From Phycisphaeraceae bacterium (GTDB lineage Bacteria; Planctomycetota; Phycisphaerae; Phycisphaerales; UBA1924): a stretch of 64,000 nt of DNA. Location of the stretch: positions 62,001 to 126,000 of the forward strand of contig RECQ01000054.1 in the NCBI GenBank assembly GCA_007693965.1, written 5' to 3'. Below the pieces are notes generated by a model. The model saw only the letters and a list, made by a program, of their open reading frames with translations. It searched no databases and was not told the DNA's origin. A program made the translations under genes and the position numbers. This document shows, in pieces, positions 50,973 to 60,615 of this stretch. The first letter of the stretch is position 1. Every line of letters begins with the position of its first letter.

Positions 50973-53348
50973 ATGCGCGTGACACAGCCCGAAACCAGGC
51001 AGGACGGACAACAAGGCGACGCCGCGATCAGCAAGATCGCGAGTCGGCCTGATCCCGTGCGCCTGCAGCGCGTCGAACTCATTCTCCAGCAGATCGAATC
51101 GCTGCCGACGCTCTCGCCCATCGCGCAGCGGCTCCTGCGGCTTTCCTCCTCCGAGAACGCGGACATTCGCGAAATCGTCGCCCTGGTCGAAGCGGACGCC
51201 GCCCTCACCGGCCGGCTGCTGGCCATGTGCCGGCGCGTGTCGACGGGGCTTGGTGACTCCATCACCACCGTCGAGCGCGCTGTGGTGATGCTTGGCTTCG
51301 AGGCGGTTCGCTCGGCGCTGCTCAGCGTGCACCTGCACGACCTGCTCTCCGGCAAGGGGATCGATGAGGTCGACGGCGCCGAGAGCGCCGGCGCCGGATC
51401 GGCGTCGACGATCGACCGGCGCGGCCTGTGGAGACACTCCCTCGCCGTCGCCTGCGCCGCCGAACTCATCGCGGAACACGCGCGGCCGAAGCTGGCGACC
51501 GTCAAACCGGACGAGGCGTTCGTCTGTGGCCTGCTGCATGATCTGGGCAAGCACGCGCTCGACGCCGTGATTCCCAAGACATACGCCTGCGTGGCCCAGA
51601 TCGCCGATCATCGCCAGGTCGGCATCGCCGAAGTGGAGCGATCGGTGATCGGCGTCGATCACCACGGCGCGGGCAAGCGCCTGGGCGAGCACTGGGGCCT
51701 GCCCCACGCTCTCTTGGATGTGATCTGGCTGCACGGCCAGTCCCGCGAGCTGCTTCCGGAGCTGCAGCACTGGCGCCTGATCGGGGTGGTGAGCATCGCC
51801 GACGCAATGGCCCGCCAACTGCACCTCGGGTGGTCGGGCAACTGCGCCCCGCTTCCGGATGTTGAGAAGCTCTGCGCCGAATGGGAGATCGACCCCGGCG
51901 CCATCGAGAGGATTCAGCAGCAGCTTCATGAGCGCGTCGCGGCCCGGACGCGCGACCTCGGCCTCGACGAGTTGCAGGACGCCGACCTCGCCATCGAGTC
52001 GGTGTTGGAGGCCAACCGTCGTCTGGGCTCGCTCAATACGGCGCTGCAGGAGCGCTCCCGGCTCGCGGCCCAGCAGGCCCGGGCGCTGGAGGCGGTGGTC
52101 GCGTTTCACACCGGCAAGTCGGAGGCTCGCACGCTGGTGCGCGCTTTCATGGATGTCACACGCTCGGCGGCGGGGCTCTTCGGCGACGGCTTCTACGCCA
52201 TCGCCTACCAGCAGCGACCCGGCGCCGCGTGGCACCTGTGCAACTGCGAGGCGAGCGGGCGCGTGCTCCGGCACGTGATGGCCGATCCGGTCCCCGGCGC
52301 CGAGGATCTGGCGATCCTCGCGGAGAATCCGCAGCTCGGGGCGGCCAACGTGGATCTCTTCAACTGGCTGGCCGAGCAGCTCGGTGATCTGAACGATGTG
52401 CGCCGACTGCGGCTGATGCCCCTGATCGCCGGGGCGGACCGGCCCGCCTTTCTGATCCACGATCGCGAGATCGATTCTGCGCTGGTGCGGGGCCCGGCGC
52501 TGGAGGCGGTGCGGGCGACGTGGGCGTCGGCAATCGCCGCGGCGGCGCAGCATGATGGCGCCCGGCGCCTGGGCGAGCAGCTCGCCGACGCCAACCGCCG
52601 GCTGGTCGATGCGCAGGGCAAGCTCACCGAGGCGCGTTCGATGGCGCGGCTGGGCGAACTGGCCTCCGGCGCCGCCCATGAAATGAACAATCCTCTGACT
52701 GTGATTCGCGGACGCAGCCAGCTCCTTGCAGGGCGGTTGAGCGACGCTGATCTGAAGCGGGCGGCGAGTTCAATCTCGGACGCCGCCGAGAAGTTGAGCG
52801 ATCTGATCAGCAGCCTGCACCTGTTCGCATCGCCCCCGAAGCCGGTGTATCGGAGCACGGACATTCCGGACCTGCTCTCCCGTGTGATTCGGGACATGAA
52901 ACTGAGCCTGGCCGAGCGCACTGGCGCGGCGCCGCCGGTGCGGCTTGTGGTGCAGGGCCCCATCCCGCCTGTGTGGGTGGATCCTGATCAACTTGGCGCC
53001 GTTCTGACAGAGCTTCTCAAGAACGCCTGTGAGGCGCGACCGCACGGGTTGATCGAACTTCGCGCTCACATTGAGGACGAGGATGGCCGACTTGTGATCG
53101 TGGTGAAGGACGACGGCTGCGGGATGTCGCAGCACGCGCTCCAGCACGCCTTCGATCCGTTCTTCTCAGAGAAGCCGGCGGGAAGGCAGACGGGGCTCGG
53201 ACTGGCGCGGGCCAGACGACTGGTGGATCTCCACGGAGGACGCATCGAACTCGAGAGTGAACGAGGACGAGGCACGACGGCGAGGATCCTGATCGATCAA
53301 TGGCGTGAGCCGCAGCCTGTGGAGCACACAGAAAAGCAGGCGGCGTGA
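50973..53348 (+). CDS. HDOD-GAF-type sensor histidine kinase
   Basis: A 791-residue hybrid sensor kinase. Residues 30-260 form an HDOD domain, with an HD-type motif LLHDLGKH (H189/D190). Residues about 375-525 resemble a GAF-like sensor. A coiled linker (530-560) leads to the dimerisation helix with H569 in GAAHEMNNPLTVI, then the ATPase core with ELLKNACEA (N box), VVKDDGCGM (G1), FDPFFSEK (F) and TGLGLARARR (G2). No membrane segment, so cytoplasmic. It overlaps the next gene (GTGA at 53345-53348). The likely target is the preceding HTH-receiver protein. Confidence 0.87.
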   Translation: MRVTQPETRQDGQQGDAAISKIASRPDPVRLQRVELILQQIESLPTLSPIAQRLLRLSSSENADIREIVALVEADAALTGRLLAMCRRVSTGLGDSITTVERAVVMLGFEAVRSALLSVHLHDLLSGKGIDEVDGAESAGAGSASTIDRRGLWRHSLAVACAAELIAEHARPKLATVKPDEAFVCGLLHDLGKHALDAVIPKTYACVAQIADHRQVGIAEVERSVIGVDHHGAGKRLGEHWGLPHALLDVIWLHGQSRELLPELQHWRLIGVVSIADAMARQLHLGWSGNCAPLPDVEKLCAEWEIDPGAIERIQQQLHERVAARTRDLGLDELQDADLAIESVLEANRRLGSLNTALQERSRLAAQQARALEAVVAFHTGKSEARTLVRAFMDVTRSAAGLFGDGFYAIAYQQRPGAAWHLCNCEASGRVLRHVMADPVPGAEDLAILAENPQLGAANVDLFNWLAEQLGDLNDVRRLRLMPLIAGADRPAFLIHDREIDSALVRGPALEAVRATWASAIAAAAQHDGARRLGEQLADANRRLVDAQGKLTEARSMARLGELASGAAHEMNNPLTVIRGRSQLLAGRLSDADLKRAASSISDAAEKLSDLISSLHLFASPPKPVYRSTDIPDLLSRVIRDMKLSLAERTGAAPPVRLVVQGPIPPVWVDPDQLGAVLTELLKNACEARPHGLIELRAHIEDEDGRLVIVVKDDGCGMSQHALQHAFDPFFSEKPAGRQTGLGLARARRLVDLHGGRIELESERGRGTTARILIDQWREPQPVEHTEKQAA

Positions 53349-54535
53349 AGCACGGGAGCGGGAGCGAGCAAGTCATGGGGCGAGAGAAGAGAACAACAAC
53401 ACGAAAGCCCGCGACCGAGGCGATCGAAACGCCCCGCGATGGCGACGCCCGAACGTGTGTCGATGCGGGACGCGTGCTGATCGCCACGGCCGACGCTTCC
53501 GAGCGGGAGATTCTCGCCGGCATGCTGCGTCGCCGGTCGATCCAGTGCGATGCGGTGGGAACGCTCACCGACGCCGTCGGCGCCCTCAGCGGCGCCGAAT
53601 ACGAGGCGGTGGTCGCGTCGCTGCGGCTGCCGGACGGCTCCGGCGTCGACCTGGCCCGACGCCTCCAGCTTGAAGGCAAGCACACTCGGACAATCCTGTG
53701 CGACAGCGCCCCAACGCTTGATGACGCGGTTGCGACCATGCGGGCCGGCGCGGTGGACCTGATCCGCACGCCCTTCGGCGAAGAAGAAGCCGCGGCGAGC
53801 GTGGTCGGGGCGATCCGAAGCGCTCGGAGCACGCGCGAACAGTCACGGCGCGTCGATCGCCTGAAGCGCATCTGCCGGCGGCTCAACACCGCACGCCAGC
53901 AGGTGACCAGCCAGGTGGACGTGCTGTGCAACGATCTTGTCGGCGCCTACGCGGCTCTGGCCGAGCAGGTGAGCCATGTGACGCTGGCGAGCGAGTTCGG
54001 ATCGATCCTGCAGCAGGAGCTGGATATCGAGTCCTTGCTCCGAACCTCGCTCGAGTACATGCTGACCAAGACCGGCCCCACCAATGCGGCCGTCTTCCTG
54101 CCCAGCAACCACTGCGATTTCAGCCTCGGCGCCTATGTGAACTACGACTGCCCGCGCGACACAGCGGACGTCCTGCTCGATCACCTGGCCGATGTCATCG
54201 CGCCGCGGTTCCAGGACGAGACCGAGATCGTGCAGTTCGAGAACGAGACCGAGCTGGCCGAGTGGATCGGCGAGGACGCCAACTGGCTGGCCGACAGCAA
54301 GGTGATCGTCTTCTCATGCCGCCACGAGGGCGAGTGCCTCGCGGTCATCACACTCTTCCGCGACCGGAGCACGCCCTTCTCGGACGAGCTGATTCCGCAG
54401 CTCAAGGTGATGAGCGACCTGTTCGCCCGCCAGCTCGAGCGGATCATCCGGATTCACAACCGCCACCATCCCGATAAGGAATGGAGCGGCTGGGATTCAT
54501 GGGACGAGGACGACGAGGGCGACATCATCGCCTGA
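53345..54535 (+). CDS. Degenerate receiver-GAF protein
   Basis: A 396-residue protein with receiver-like fold at about 42-160. The acidic pair is reduced (VLIATADASE), the phospho-acceptor aspartate is replaced by S92 in ASLRLPDGSG, and the conserved lysine by T142 (LIRTPF), so it cannot be phosphorylated in the usual way. A coiled linker follows, then a GAF-like domain (about 215-370: ESLLRTSLEYMLTKTGPTNA). The end is acidic (WDEDDEGDIIA). Translation is probably coupled to the kinase through GTG 53345; ATG 53375 is an alternative. A scaffold or allosteric partner is possible. Confidence 0.82.
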   Translation: MKHGSGSEQVMGREKRTTTRKPATEAIETPRDGDARTCVDAGRVLIATADASEREILAGMLRRRSIQCDAVGTLTDAVGALSGAEYEAVVASLRLPDGSGVDLARRLQLEGKHTRTILCDSAPTLDDAVATMRAGAVDLIRTPFGEEEAAASVVGAIRSARSTREQSRRVDRLKRICRRLNTARQQVTSQVDVLCNDLVGAYAALAEQVSHVTLASEFGSILQQELDIESLLRTSLEYMLTKTGPTNAAVFLPSNHCDFSLGAYVNYDCPRDTADVLLDHLADVIAPRFQDETEIVQFENETELAEWIGEDANWLADSKVIVFSCRHEGECLAVITLFRDRSTPFSDELIPQLKVMSDLFARQLERIIRIHNRHHPDKEWSGWDSWDEDDEGDIIA

Positions 54536-54549
54536 GCCGCGCCGCAGGT

Positions 54550-56166
54550 TCAGCGACCATCTTTGAATGATCGCAGCCGGCGCAGCGCTTCAGGGTCCGT
54601 CTCTTCTTCGGGAATATCATCGGCCAGTCCGTGCACGACACGCGGCATCCGCGGCTTCGGGGGCGGGGCGTTGTCGGCGAGCTTGTGATCGCCGGCGAGC
54701 AGATCCTCCAGCCGGGCCCGCTTGCGATCGCGAATGATGAGGCGGATGGGGACTTCCTCGAAGGGCGTCATCTCGGCAAGGCGGTTGAGCAGGTAGCGGA
54801 TGTAGCCGGGGGCGAAGAGCGGCTCGTGGTTGACGACCAGCACGATGGTGGGAGGCTGCGTGGAGACCTGCGTGGTGTAGAGAATCTTGGCCTGCGTGCC
54901 CAGCTTGGATGTGGGGCCGCGGGCTTCGAGGATGGCGCGCATGACCCGGTTGATGCGCCCGGTGCTGAGGCGGGTGCAGGCCTGCTCGAAGAGCTCGATC
55001 GCGATTGAGATGGCGTCGCGCACGCCCTGGCCTTCGAGAGCGCTGGTGAAGACGATCGGCGAGCGCGACAATCCCTTCAGCTCCTTCTCGATGTATTCCT
55101 GGAAGTCGGCGGTCGTGACTGGTCTGCCCTTGCGCCCCGGACGACCCCGGGCCAGGTCCCACTTGTTCACCACGACCACGCAGGGCTTGAAGTGGTCCTG
55201 GATCTCCTTGCTGAGCTGTTTCTCAACCTGGGAGATGGTCTGGGTGGCGTCGATGATGAAGAGCACCACATCCGCGCGGCGGACGCTGCGCAGGGCTCGG
55301 TGGGCTGCGTACCACTCGACCTGGTCCTCGTAGCTCTTGCGCTTGCGGAATCCCGCGGTGTCGATGGCGATGAAGGAGCGGCCGTCGATCTCGAAGCGCA
55401 CGTCCACCGAGTCGCGCGTGGTGCCGGCGATCTCGCTGACGATCATGCGCTCCTCGCCCGCCAGCGCGTTGACGAAGGTCGATTTGCCGGCGTTGCGTTT
55501 GCCGACGAGGGCGATCTTCATCTCCTTGGGCGCTTCAGGGTCGATCACGGCGTCGGCGTCGGGCTCGTCGGCCTGACGTTCGGGCAGCTCTTTGCAGAGA
55601 GTTTCGATGAAATCGCGCCGGCGGAACTTGTTGAGGGCGGAGACCAGGGCCGGCTCGCCGAAGCCCAGGGCCGCGGCTTCGAGGCCGTGGGCCTCCCAGT
55701 TGTCGCCGTCCACCTTGTTGGCGACCATCAGGATCTTCGCCGGGGCGGCGCCTTCCTTGCGAGCCTTGGGCGATTCCTGGCGCAGCAGTTGAGCGAAGGT
55801 TTCGTCCAGCGAGGTGAGTCCGGCCTGGGCGTCGATGACGAAGAGGATGAGATCCGCGGTGCGCACCGCCTCGGCGATCTGGGCCTCGATGGGGCCTTTG
55901 AGGCGGGTAAGGTCTTCCCCTACATCGTTGGTGGAGCGACCCTCTGCCGTGTAGATGCCGTAGCCGCCGGTGTCGATGATCTCGACCAGGCGGGGGATGT
56001 CCTCCTCGCCCTCCATCGCGGGCAGCTCGATGACCGAGCTGACCCGGTCGCGGGTGACGCCGGGCGTGGGATCAACGATCGACACGTTGGCGCGGGCCAG
56101 CATGTTCAGCAGGGAGGATTTGCCCACATTGGGGCGACCCACGATGGCGATGCGGGGAAGGGGCAT
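54550..56166 (-). CDS. der: Ribosome-associated GTPase Der (EngA)
   Basis: Double-GTPase ribosome assembly factor for the 50S subunit, 538 residues. The first G1 motif is GRPNVGKSSLL, the second GKRNAGKSTFV, each followed by switch and NKxD motifs (VANKVDG, VVNKWDLA), and a C-terminal KH-like domain. It is longer than typical Der (about 440-490), with extra residues between the domains and at the basic C-terminus. It faces the pseudo-receiver gene with a 14-bp gap. Confidence 0.95.
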   Translation of the reverse strand: MPLPRIAIVGRPNVGKSSLLNMLARANVSIVDPTPGVTRDRVSSVIELPAMEGEEDIPRLVEIIDTGGYGIYTAEGRSTNDVGEDLTRLKGPIEAQIAEAVRTADLILFVIDAQAGLTSLDETFAQLLRQESPKARKEGAAPAKILMVANKVDGDNWEAHGLEAAALGFGEPALVSALNKFRRRDFIETLCKELPERQADEPDADAVIDPEAPKEMKIALVGKRNAGKSTFVNALAGEERMIVSEIAGTTRDSVDVRFEIDGRSFIAIDTAGFRKRKSYEDQVEWYAAHRALRSVRRADVVLFIIDATQTISQVEKQLSKEIQDHFKPCVVVVNKWDLARGRPGRKGRPVTTADFQEYIEKELKGLSRSPIVFTSALEGQGVRDAISIAIELFEQACTRLSTGRINRVMRAILEARGPTSKLGTQAKILYTTQVSTQPPTIVLVVNHEPLFAPGYIRYLLNRLAEMTPFEEVPIRLIIRDRKRARLEDLLAGDHKLADNAPPPKPRMPRVVHGLADDIPEEETDPEALRRLRSFKDGR

Positions 56167-56205
56167 GGCCGTGATCCTAGGCGGGATCGGCGGGGCAGGC
56201 GTGAA

Positions 56206-58047
56206 TCAGGCGCCGGCGCCGGTGGGGACAAGCTGGGTGCGGGCGATGAGGCTGTAGATCTCGCACCGCTCCAGCAGCGCCTCGTGGCGTCCGACATCCA
56301 CGATCCGGCCTACATCCAGCACCACGATGCGATCCGCCTGCAGCACCGTGCTGAGGCGGTGGGCCACGAAAAGACAGGTGCGGCCGGTGCGAAAGCGGGC
56401 CAGCGCTTCGCCGATGCGGCGCTCGCTCTCGGCGTCGATCATGCTGGTGGCTTCATCCAGGATAAGTATGGCCGGGTTTCGCAGCAGAGCGCGGGCGATG
56501 GCGATGCGCTGGCGCTGCCCCCCGGACAGGCTCAGACCCTGCTCTCCCACGACGCCGTCATACGCGCCGGGTTTGGCGCGGATGAACTCGTCGGCGCCGG
56601 CGTTGCGGGCCGCTTCCTCGATCTGTGCGCGCGAGACGCCGGAGGCGCCGTAGGCGATATTTTCCGCAATGGTCGCGTGGAACAGAATCACCTCCTGCGT
56701 CACCACGCCGATCTGGCGGCGCAGGCTCTTCAGATCGACCGAGGCGATGTCCGCACCATCGACCAGCACACGCCCTGCATCCGGGTCGAAGAGGCGCGGC
56801 ACGAGGGAGAGGAGCGTGGTCTTGCCGGAGCCGTTGGGGCCGACGAAGGCGACCGTCTCGCCGTGGGGGATCTCGAGGCTCACGCCGTCGACGGCCGGGG
56901 TGTCGGCGTCGGGGTAGGTGAAGCTGACGTTGTCAAAGGTGATGGATCGCTGGTGGCGCTCCAGGCGCGGGTGACGCGCCTTGCCTTTGTTGAAGATGTG
57001 CAGTGGTTCAGGGTCCGTCTCCATCAGCTCCGCCAGCCGCACCGCCGCGGCGGAGGAGGCCTGGATGTCCTGCACCACGTTCGTCAGCGGCTTGAGGGCG
57101 GCGCCGGCGATGCCGAGGGCGCCGAGCGCCACGACAAACTCGGACATGCCGATGCGCCCATCGATGATCGCCTTGGAGGCGAGGATGGCGAGTCCGCCGA
57201 CGACGATGATCATCACCGTCTCGTTGAGTGGCGCCGCCAGGGCGCGAGCGGTGCGGGCACGGAGCTGTTCGCGCACCACGCGCCGGTTGTGGCGCGAGAA
57301 ACGGCCCAGCTCGTAGCGCTCGCTTGAGTGCACCTTGACGACGCGCAAGCCTTGCAGCGCTTCGGTGGCGGCGCCGAGCAGTTTCGCCTGCGCCTGCATG
57401 GCGCCGCGGGCGGCGCGCCGGACACGCTTGCCCAGCTTGCGCACGATGATGTAGAGCAACGGCGCCACCAGCAGCCCGACGAGCGTGAGGCGCCACTCGA
57501 CGATGAGGGCGGCGCCGAGGGCCGCCAGCGCCTTGGTCACCTGCGCCACCGTCTTGCTCGTCAGGGAGTTGAAGCCGTTGAGAAGCATGTTGGTGTCGCT
57601 GATGATGCGGCTCAGCGTGTCGCTGGTGCGCCCCACCAGGCTTCGCAGCGGCAGGTGCAGCACATGGCGGAAGGCGTCGCGTCGGATGTCCGCGACCGTG
57701 CGCGTGGAGACGGTGAAGGAGAGGTACGAGTGCAGAAAGTTGGCCGTCGCCCCAAAGATCGTCAGCGCGATCAGACCGAGGATGATCCAGATCACCGCGT
57801 CAATGCGATCGGAGGGAAGCCCCGCGATCCACTCGGCGGGTAGGGTGATCGGGAGTCGGTCGGAGACGTCGGACGCCATCTCCGGGAGCGTCGCGCCCTC
57901 TTCGCCCAGGATGGCCCGCAGCATGGGCACGATGGCCAGCAGGCCGCCGCCCATGCTGAGGGCGGAGACGAACGCCATCAGCAGCGCCAGCACGAGTGTG
58001 CGGCGGCGACGGAGCATGCGTGCGGCGAATCGCCAGAAGTGTGACAT
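56206..58047 (-). CDS. ABC exporter, MsbA-like
   Basis: A 613-residue half transporter: about six membrane helices (residues 15-330) fused to an ATPase (360-600) with Walker A VGPNGSGKTTLLSL, Q-loop VVTQEVILF, signature LSLSGGQRQRIAIARALL and Walker B ILILDEAT. Layout fits MsbA-type lipid flippases, consistent with lpxB in the window, but lipid or drug substrate cannot be told. ATG 58047 (MSHFWRFA) is used. Next to der; 57 bp separate it from aroA. Confidence 0.87.
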   Translation of the reverse strand: MSHFWRFAARMLRRRRTLVLALLMAFVSALSMGGGLLAIVPMLRAILGEEGATLPEMASDVSDRLPITLPAEWIAGLPSDRIDAVIWIILGLIALTIFGATANFLHSYLSFTVSTRTVADIRRDAFRHVLHLPLRSLVGRTSDTLSRIISDTNMLLNGFNSLTSKTVAQVTKALAALGAALIVEWRLTLVGLLVAPLLYIIVRKLGKRVRRAARGAMQAQAKLLGAATEALQGLRVVKVHSSERYELGRFSRHNRRVVREQLRARTARALAAPLNETVMIIVVGGLAILASKAIIDGRIGMSEFVVALGALGIAGAALKPLTNVVQDIQASSAAAVRLAELMETDPEPLHIFNKGKARHPRLERHQRSITFDNVSFTYPDADTPAVDGVSLEIPHGETVAFVGPNGSGKTTLLSLVPRLFDPDAGRVLVDGADIASVDLKSLRRQIGVVTQEVILFHATIAENIAYGASGVSRAQIEEAARNAGADEFIRAKPGAYDGVVGEQGLSLSGGQRQRIAIARALLRNPAILILDEATSMIDAESERRIGEALARFRTGRTCLFVAHRLSTVLQADRIVVLDVGRIVDVGRHEALLERCEIYSLIARTQLVPTGAGA

Positions 58048-58104
58048 GGGCACGGACAGTATCGAGGGCGGAGCGGGGGGGGACAAGCGGGGGACGCTTG
58101 CGCC

Positions 58105-59544
58105 TCAGCCAGCGTCCCCGTAGAGCGTGGACAGGTGGGCCCAGAACTCGGGATAGGTCTTGGCCACGCATCCCGGATCACGGATGAAGACGTTCGGCCG
58201 GCGCAGGCCGATCAGGGCCAGCGACATGGCCATGCGATGGTCGTCGTAGGTGTCGAACTCGATGCGCGGGCAGTCGGGTGAGCAGTCCACGCCCTGCGAC
58301 GGCGGCGTGATGCGAATTCCCTCATCGTCATCCTTCTCGAAGATCTCCACGCCGACGCCGATCTTCTCCAGCTCCGACTTCATGGCGCCGATGCGATCCG
58401 TCTCCTTGATGCGGAGCGTGCGCAAGCCGGAGATTTCCGACGGGCCGCTGGCGAAACAGCAGACGGAGGCGAGCGTCATCGCGGTGTCGGGCATGGCGCC
58501 GAGATCGATGCGCACGCCGTGCAGCGCGGGCGCAGACCGATCTGCGGAGCCCGTTGAACGCGGCGCCGCCACGCCGATGGCGTTGTCGCGGAATCCGGCG
58601 GTTGCGCCCATCGCGGTCAGCGCGGCGGGAAAGCGCGCATCGCCCTGGATGCTCTTCGATGACAGATCGCGGATGCGGCATGTGGCGCCGGGCGTCATGG
58701 CCGCGGCGGCCCAGAAGTAGGTGGCGCCGCTGGCGTCCGGCTCGATGTCGATGGTGAAGCCGTCGAGCGGGCCGTGTCCGACGTGGATCTTTGAAAAGTC
58801 GCTCGACGCCGCAACATTCTGGGCGCCGAGCCGGCGCAGGAGCTCGAGCGTCATCACGATGTAAGGCTTGCTGGTGATGTGACCGCGCAATTCGAGCGTC
58901 ACGCCCCCCGGCAGCCATGGCGCAAGCATGAGCAGCGCCGAAATGAACTGGCTGGAGGCGGCGCTGGGCAGCACCATGTGTCCCCGGTGGCGCAGCTCCT
59001 GCGGCGGTGTGATTTTCAATGGCGGGAAGCCCGACTCACCGGAGAACTCGACGCCCGCGCCCAATCCGCGCAGCACCGTCGCGAGCTGGCCGATGGGTCG
59101 CTGTCGCATGCGGGCCGAGCCGTCGAGAAGAACCTGCCCATCCGCGAGAACGGACATGGCGGTGATGAATCGCATGGCGGTGCCGGCGTTGCCGAGGTAG
59201 AGAGCGGTGTCGCCGCGAAGGCGCCCGCCGACGCCGCGGACGCGCAGATCGCGCGTGACGCCATCATCGCGCATGTGGTGTTCGATGTGTGCGCCCAGTC
59301 GCTCCAGGGCACTGAGCATGCGCTCTGAATCATCGGCGTCGATGAGGGGGCGCCGGAGCAGCGAATGGCCGGAGGCGACGCCCGCGAGCAGCAGGGCGCG
59401 ATTGGTGATGCTTTTGGAGCCTGGAGGCGTGATGTCCACGTTGAACGGCGCTGCGAGCGGCGGGATGGGCAGCGGGTCCGGCAGATCTTCCAGATCGGAG
59501 GCGAGCACGCGGCGCATCTGGTTGGCGTTCGAGGCGGAACCCAT
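58105..59544 (-). CDS. aroA: 3-phosphoshikimate 1-carboxyvinyltransferase (EPSP synthase)
   Basis: Sixth step of the shikimate pathway, transferring enolpyruvate from PEP to shikimate-3-phosphate. The 479-residue protein has the N-terminal PGSKSITNRALLLAG, LYLGNAGTAMRFITA, ASSQFISALLMLAP and the C-terminal DTYDDHRMAMSLALIGLR and DPGCVAKTYPEFW. ATG 59544 is chosen; an in-frame GTG at 59559 would overlap groES by four bases. It is co-directional with groES, immediately downstream. Confidence 0.93.
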   Translation of the reverse strand: MGSASNANQMRRVLASDLEDLPDPLPIPPLAAPFNVDITPPGSKSITNRALLLAGVASGHSLLRRPLIDADDSERMLSALERLGAHIEHHMRDDGVTRDLRVRGVGGRLRGDTALYLGNAGTAMRFITAMSVLADGQVLLDGSARMRQRPIGQLATVLRGLGAGVEFSGESGFPPLKITPPQELRHRGHMVLPSAASSQFISALLMLAPWLPGGVTLELRGHITSKPYIVMTLELLRRLGAQNVAASSDFSKIHVGHGPLDGFTIDIEPDASGATYFWAAAAMTPGATCRIRDLSSKSIQGDARFPAALTAMGATAGFRDNAIGVAAPRSTGSADRSAPALHGVRIDLGAMPDTAMTLASVCCFASGPSEISGLRTLRIKETDRIGAMKSELEKIGVGVEIFEKDDDEGIRITPPSQGVDCSPDCPRIEFDTYDDHRMAMSLALIGLRRPNVFIRDPGCVAKTYPEFWAHLSTLYGDAG

Positions 59545-59555
59545 CACTCCCTGTC

Positions 59556-59900
59556 TCACTCCCCGTCGTCACTCTCAGACGCCTTGCGAAAGACGGCGAC
59601 GATGTCTTCGACCGGAATCACAAAGAGACGGTTGTCGCCCTCGAAATCAACCGGCACGCCCTGGCGCGGGTTGAACAGAACTCGGTCGTAGCGCCGGATC
59701 GGATACTTGTCGTCCAGCTTCACCTCGGCGGAGACGCTGACCACACGCCCGGTGAGCGTGGGGATCTCGATCTTGTCAGGCAGGTGAATGCCGGACTTGG
59801 TCTGCTTCTTGTCCTCGTCCTTGCGGATGAGAACACGGGCGCCGATGGGCTCGATGACTTCGAGCGTGGTCTTCGATTTCTTCTCGTTCGCGTCCGGCAT
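59556..59900 (-). CDS. groES: GroES-type co-chaperonin
   Basis: Co-chaperonin of 114 residues capping GroEL. PIGARVLIRKDEDKKQTKSGI matches the beta-barrel opening, with the mobile loop including HLPDKIE, and LFNPRQGVPVDFEGDNRLFV. It is longer than typical (95-97) with an N-terminal basic extension and a charged tail. No groEL is in the window and no CIRCE operator was seen upstream, so it may be a second copy or separately regulated. Divergent from apt. Confidence 0.85.
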   Translation of the reverse strand: MPDANEKKSKTTLEVIEPIGARVLIRKDEDKKQTKSGIHLPDKIEIPTLTGRVVSVSAEVKLDDKYPIRRYDRVLFNPRQGVPVDFEGDNRLFVIPVEDIVAVFRKASESDDGE

Positions 59901-60029
59901 GGCTTTGCTACTGTATCGGCCCGCGGCGTGGACCGCCGGGCGGCGGCCCGCTTTCTGATTGTTCGCACGCAGCCGACGTGCGGTTGCGGGGCGCCTGCGA
60001 TTGACGCCGCATTTCGAGGAGCGCGACCG

Positions 60030-60551
60030 GTGGTCGAAAAGTTGAGAAGCCTGATCCGTGATGTTCCGGACTTTCCCAAGCCGGGCGTGATTTTCCGAGA
60101 CATCACGCCGCTGCTGGCCGACCCCTCCGGCCTCGGCATGGCGATCGAGCTGATGGCGAACCCCTTCCGCGGCCACAGCGTGGACCTGGTGGTCGGCGCC
60201 GAGTCGCGCGGCTTCATCTTCGGCATCGCCGTGGCCCAGACGTTGGCGGTCGGCTTCGCCCCCATCCGCAAGCCCGGCAAGCTTCCGCACGACACCGTCG
60301 GCGCCGAATACCAGCTTGAATACGGCAGCGACCGTCTGGAGATTCATCGCGACGCGGTGAAGAAAAACCAGCGCGTGCTGATCGTGGACGACCTGATCGC
60401 CACCGGAGGCACGCTCAAGGCGTCCCTCGACCTGGTGGAGGAACTGGGGGCGGATGTGGTGGGAGCGAGCGTGCTCATTGAGCTGGTGGCTCTGCGCGGG
60501 CGCGATCGCATCGGCGAGGGCAGGCGGCTGCACTCGCTGATTCAGTATTGA
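60030..60551 (+). CDS. apt: Adenine phosphoribosyltransferase
   Basis: Purine salvage enzyme making AMP from adenine and PRPP, 173 residues. Motifs: SLIRDVPDFPKPGVIFRDIT, the PRPP-binding VLIVDDLIATGGTLKA, and ESRGFIFGIAVA. GTG 60030 follows GAGGAG; upstream frame lies across the divergent groES gap and is not coding. It is followed by a 447-bp repeat-rich stretch. Confidence 0.93.
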   Translation: MVEKLRSLIRDVPDFPKPGVIFRDITPLLADPSGLGMAIELMANPFRGHSVDLVVGAESRGFIFGIAVAQTLAVGFAPIRKPGKLPHDTVGAEYQLEYGSDRLEIHRDAVKKNQRVLIVDDLIATGGTLKASLDLVEELGADVVGASVLIELVALRGRDRIGEGRRLHSLIQY

Positions 60552-60615
60552 GTCGGAAGATGGGGATACGGAAGGTGGGGAGCGGGGTAAGTCGAGACAC
60601 CGACAGACGCCTGGC

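Noticed and set aside
55192-57327. Rightward open frame antisense to der and the ABC exporter
   Set aside because: Spans two well-supported leftward genes and has shadow-type composition.
59901-60029. CIRCE heat-shock operator upstream of groES
   Set aside because: The TTAGCACTC inverted repeat is absent.
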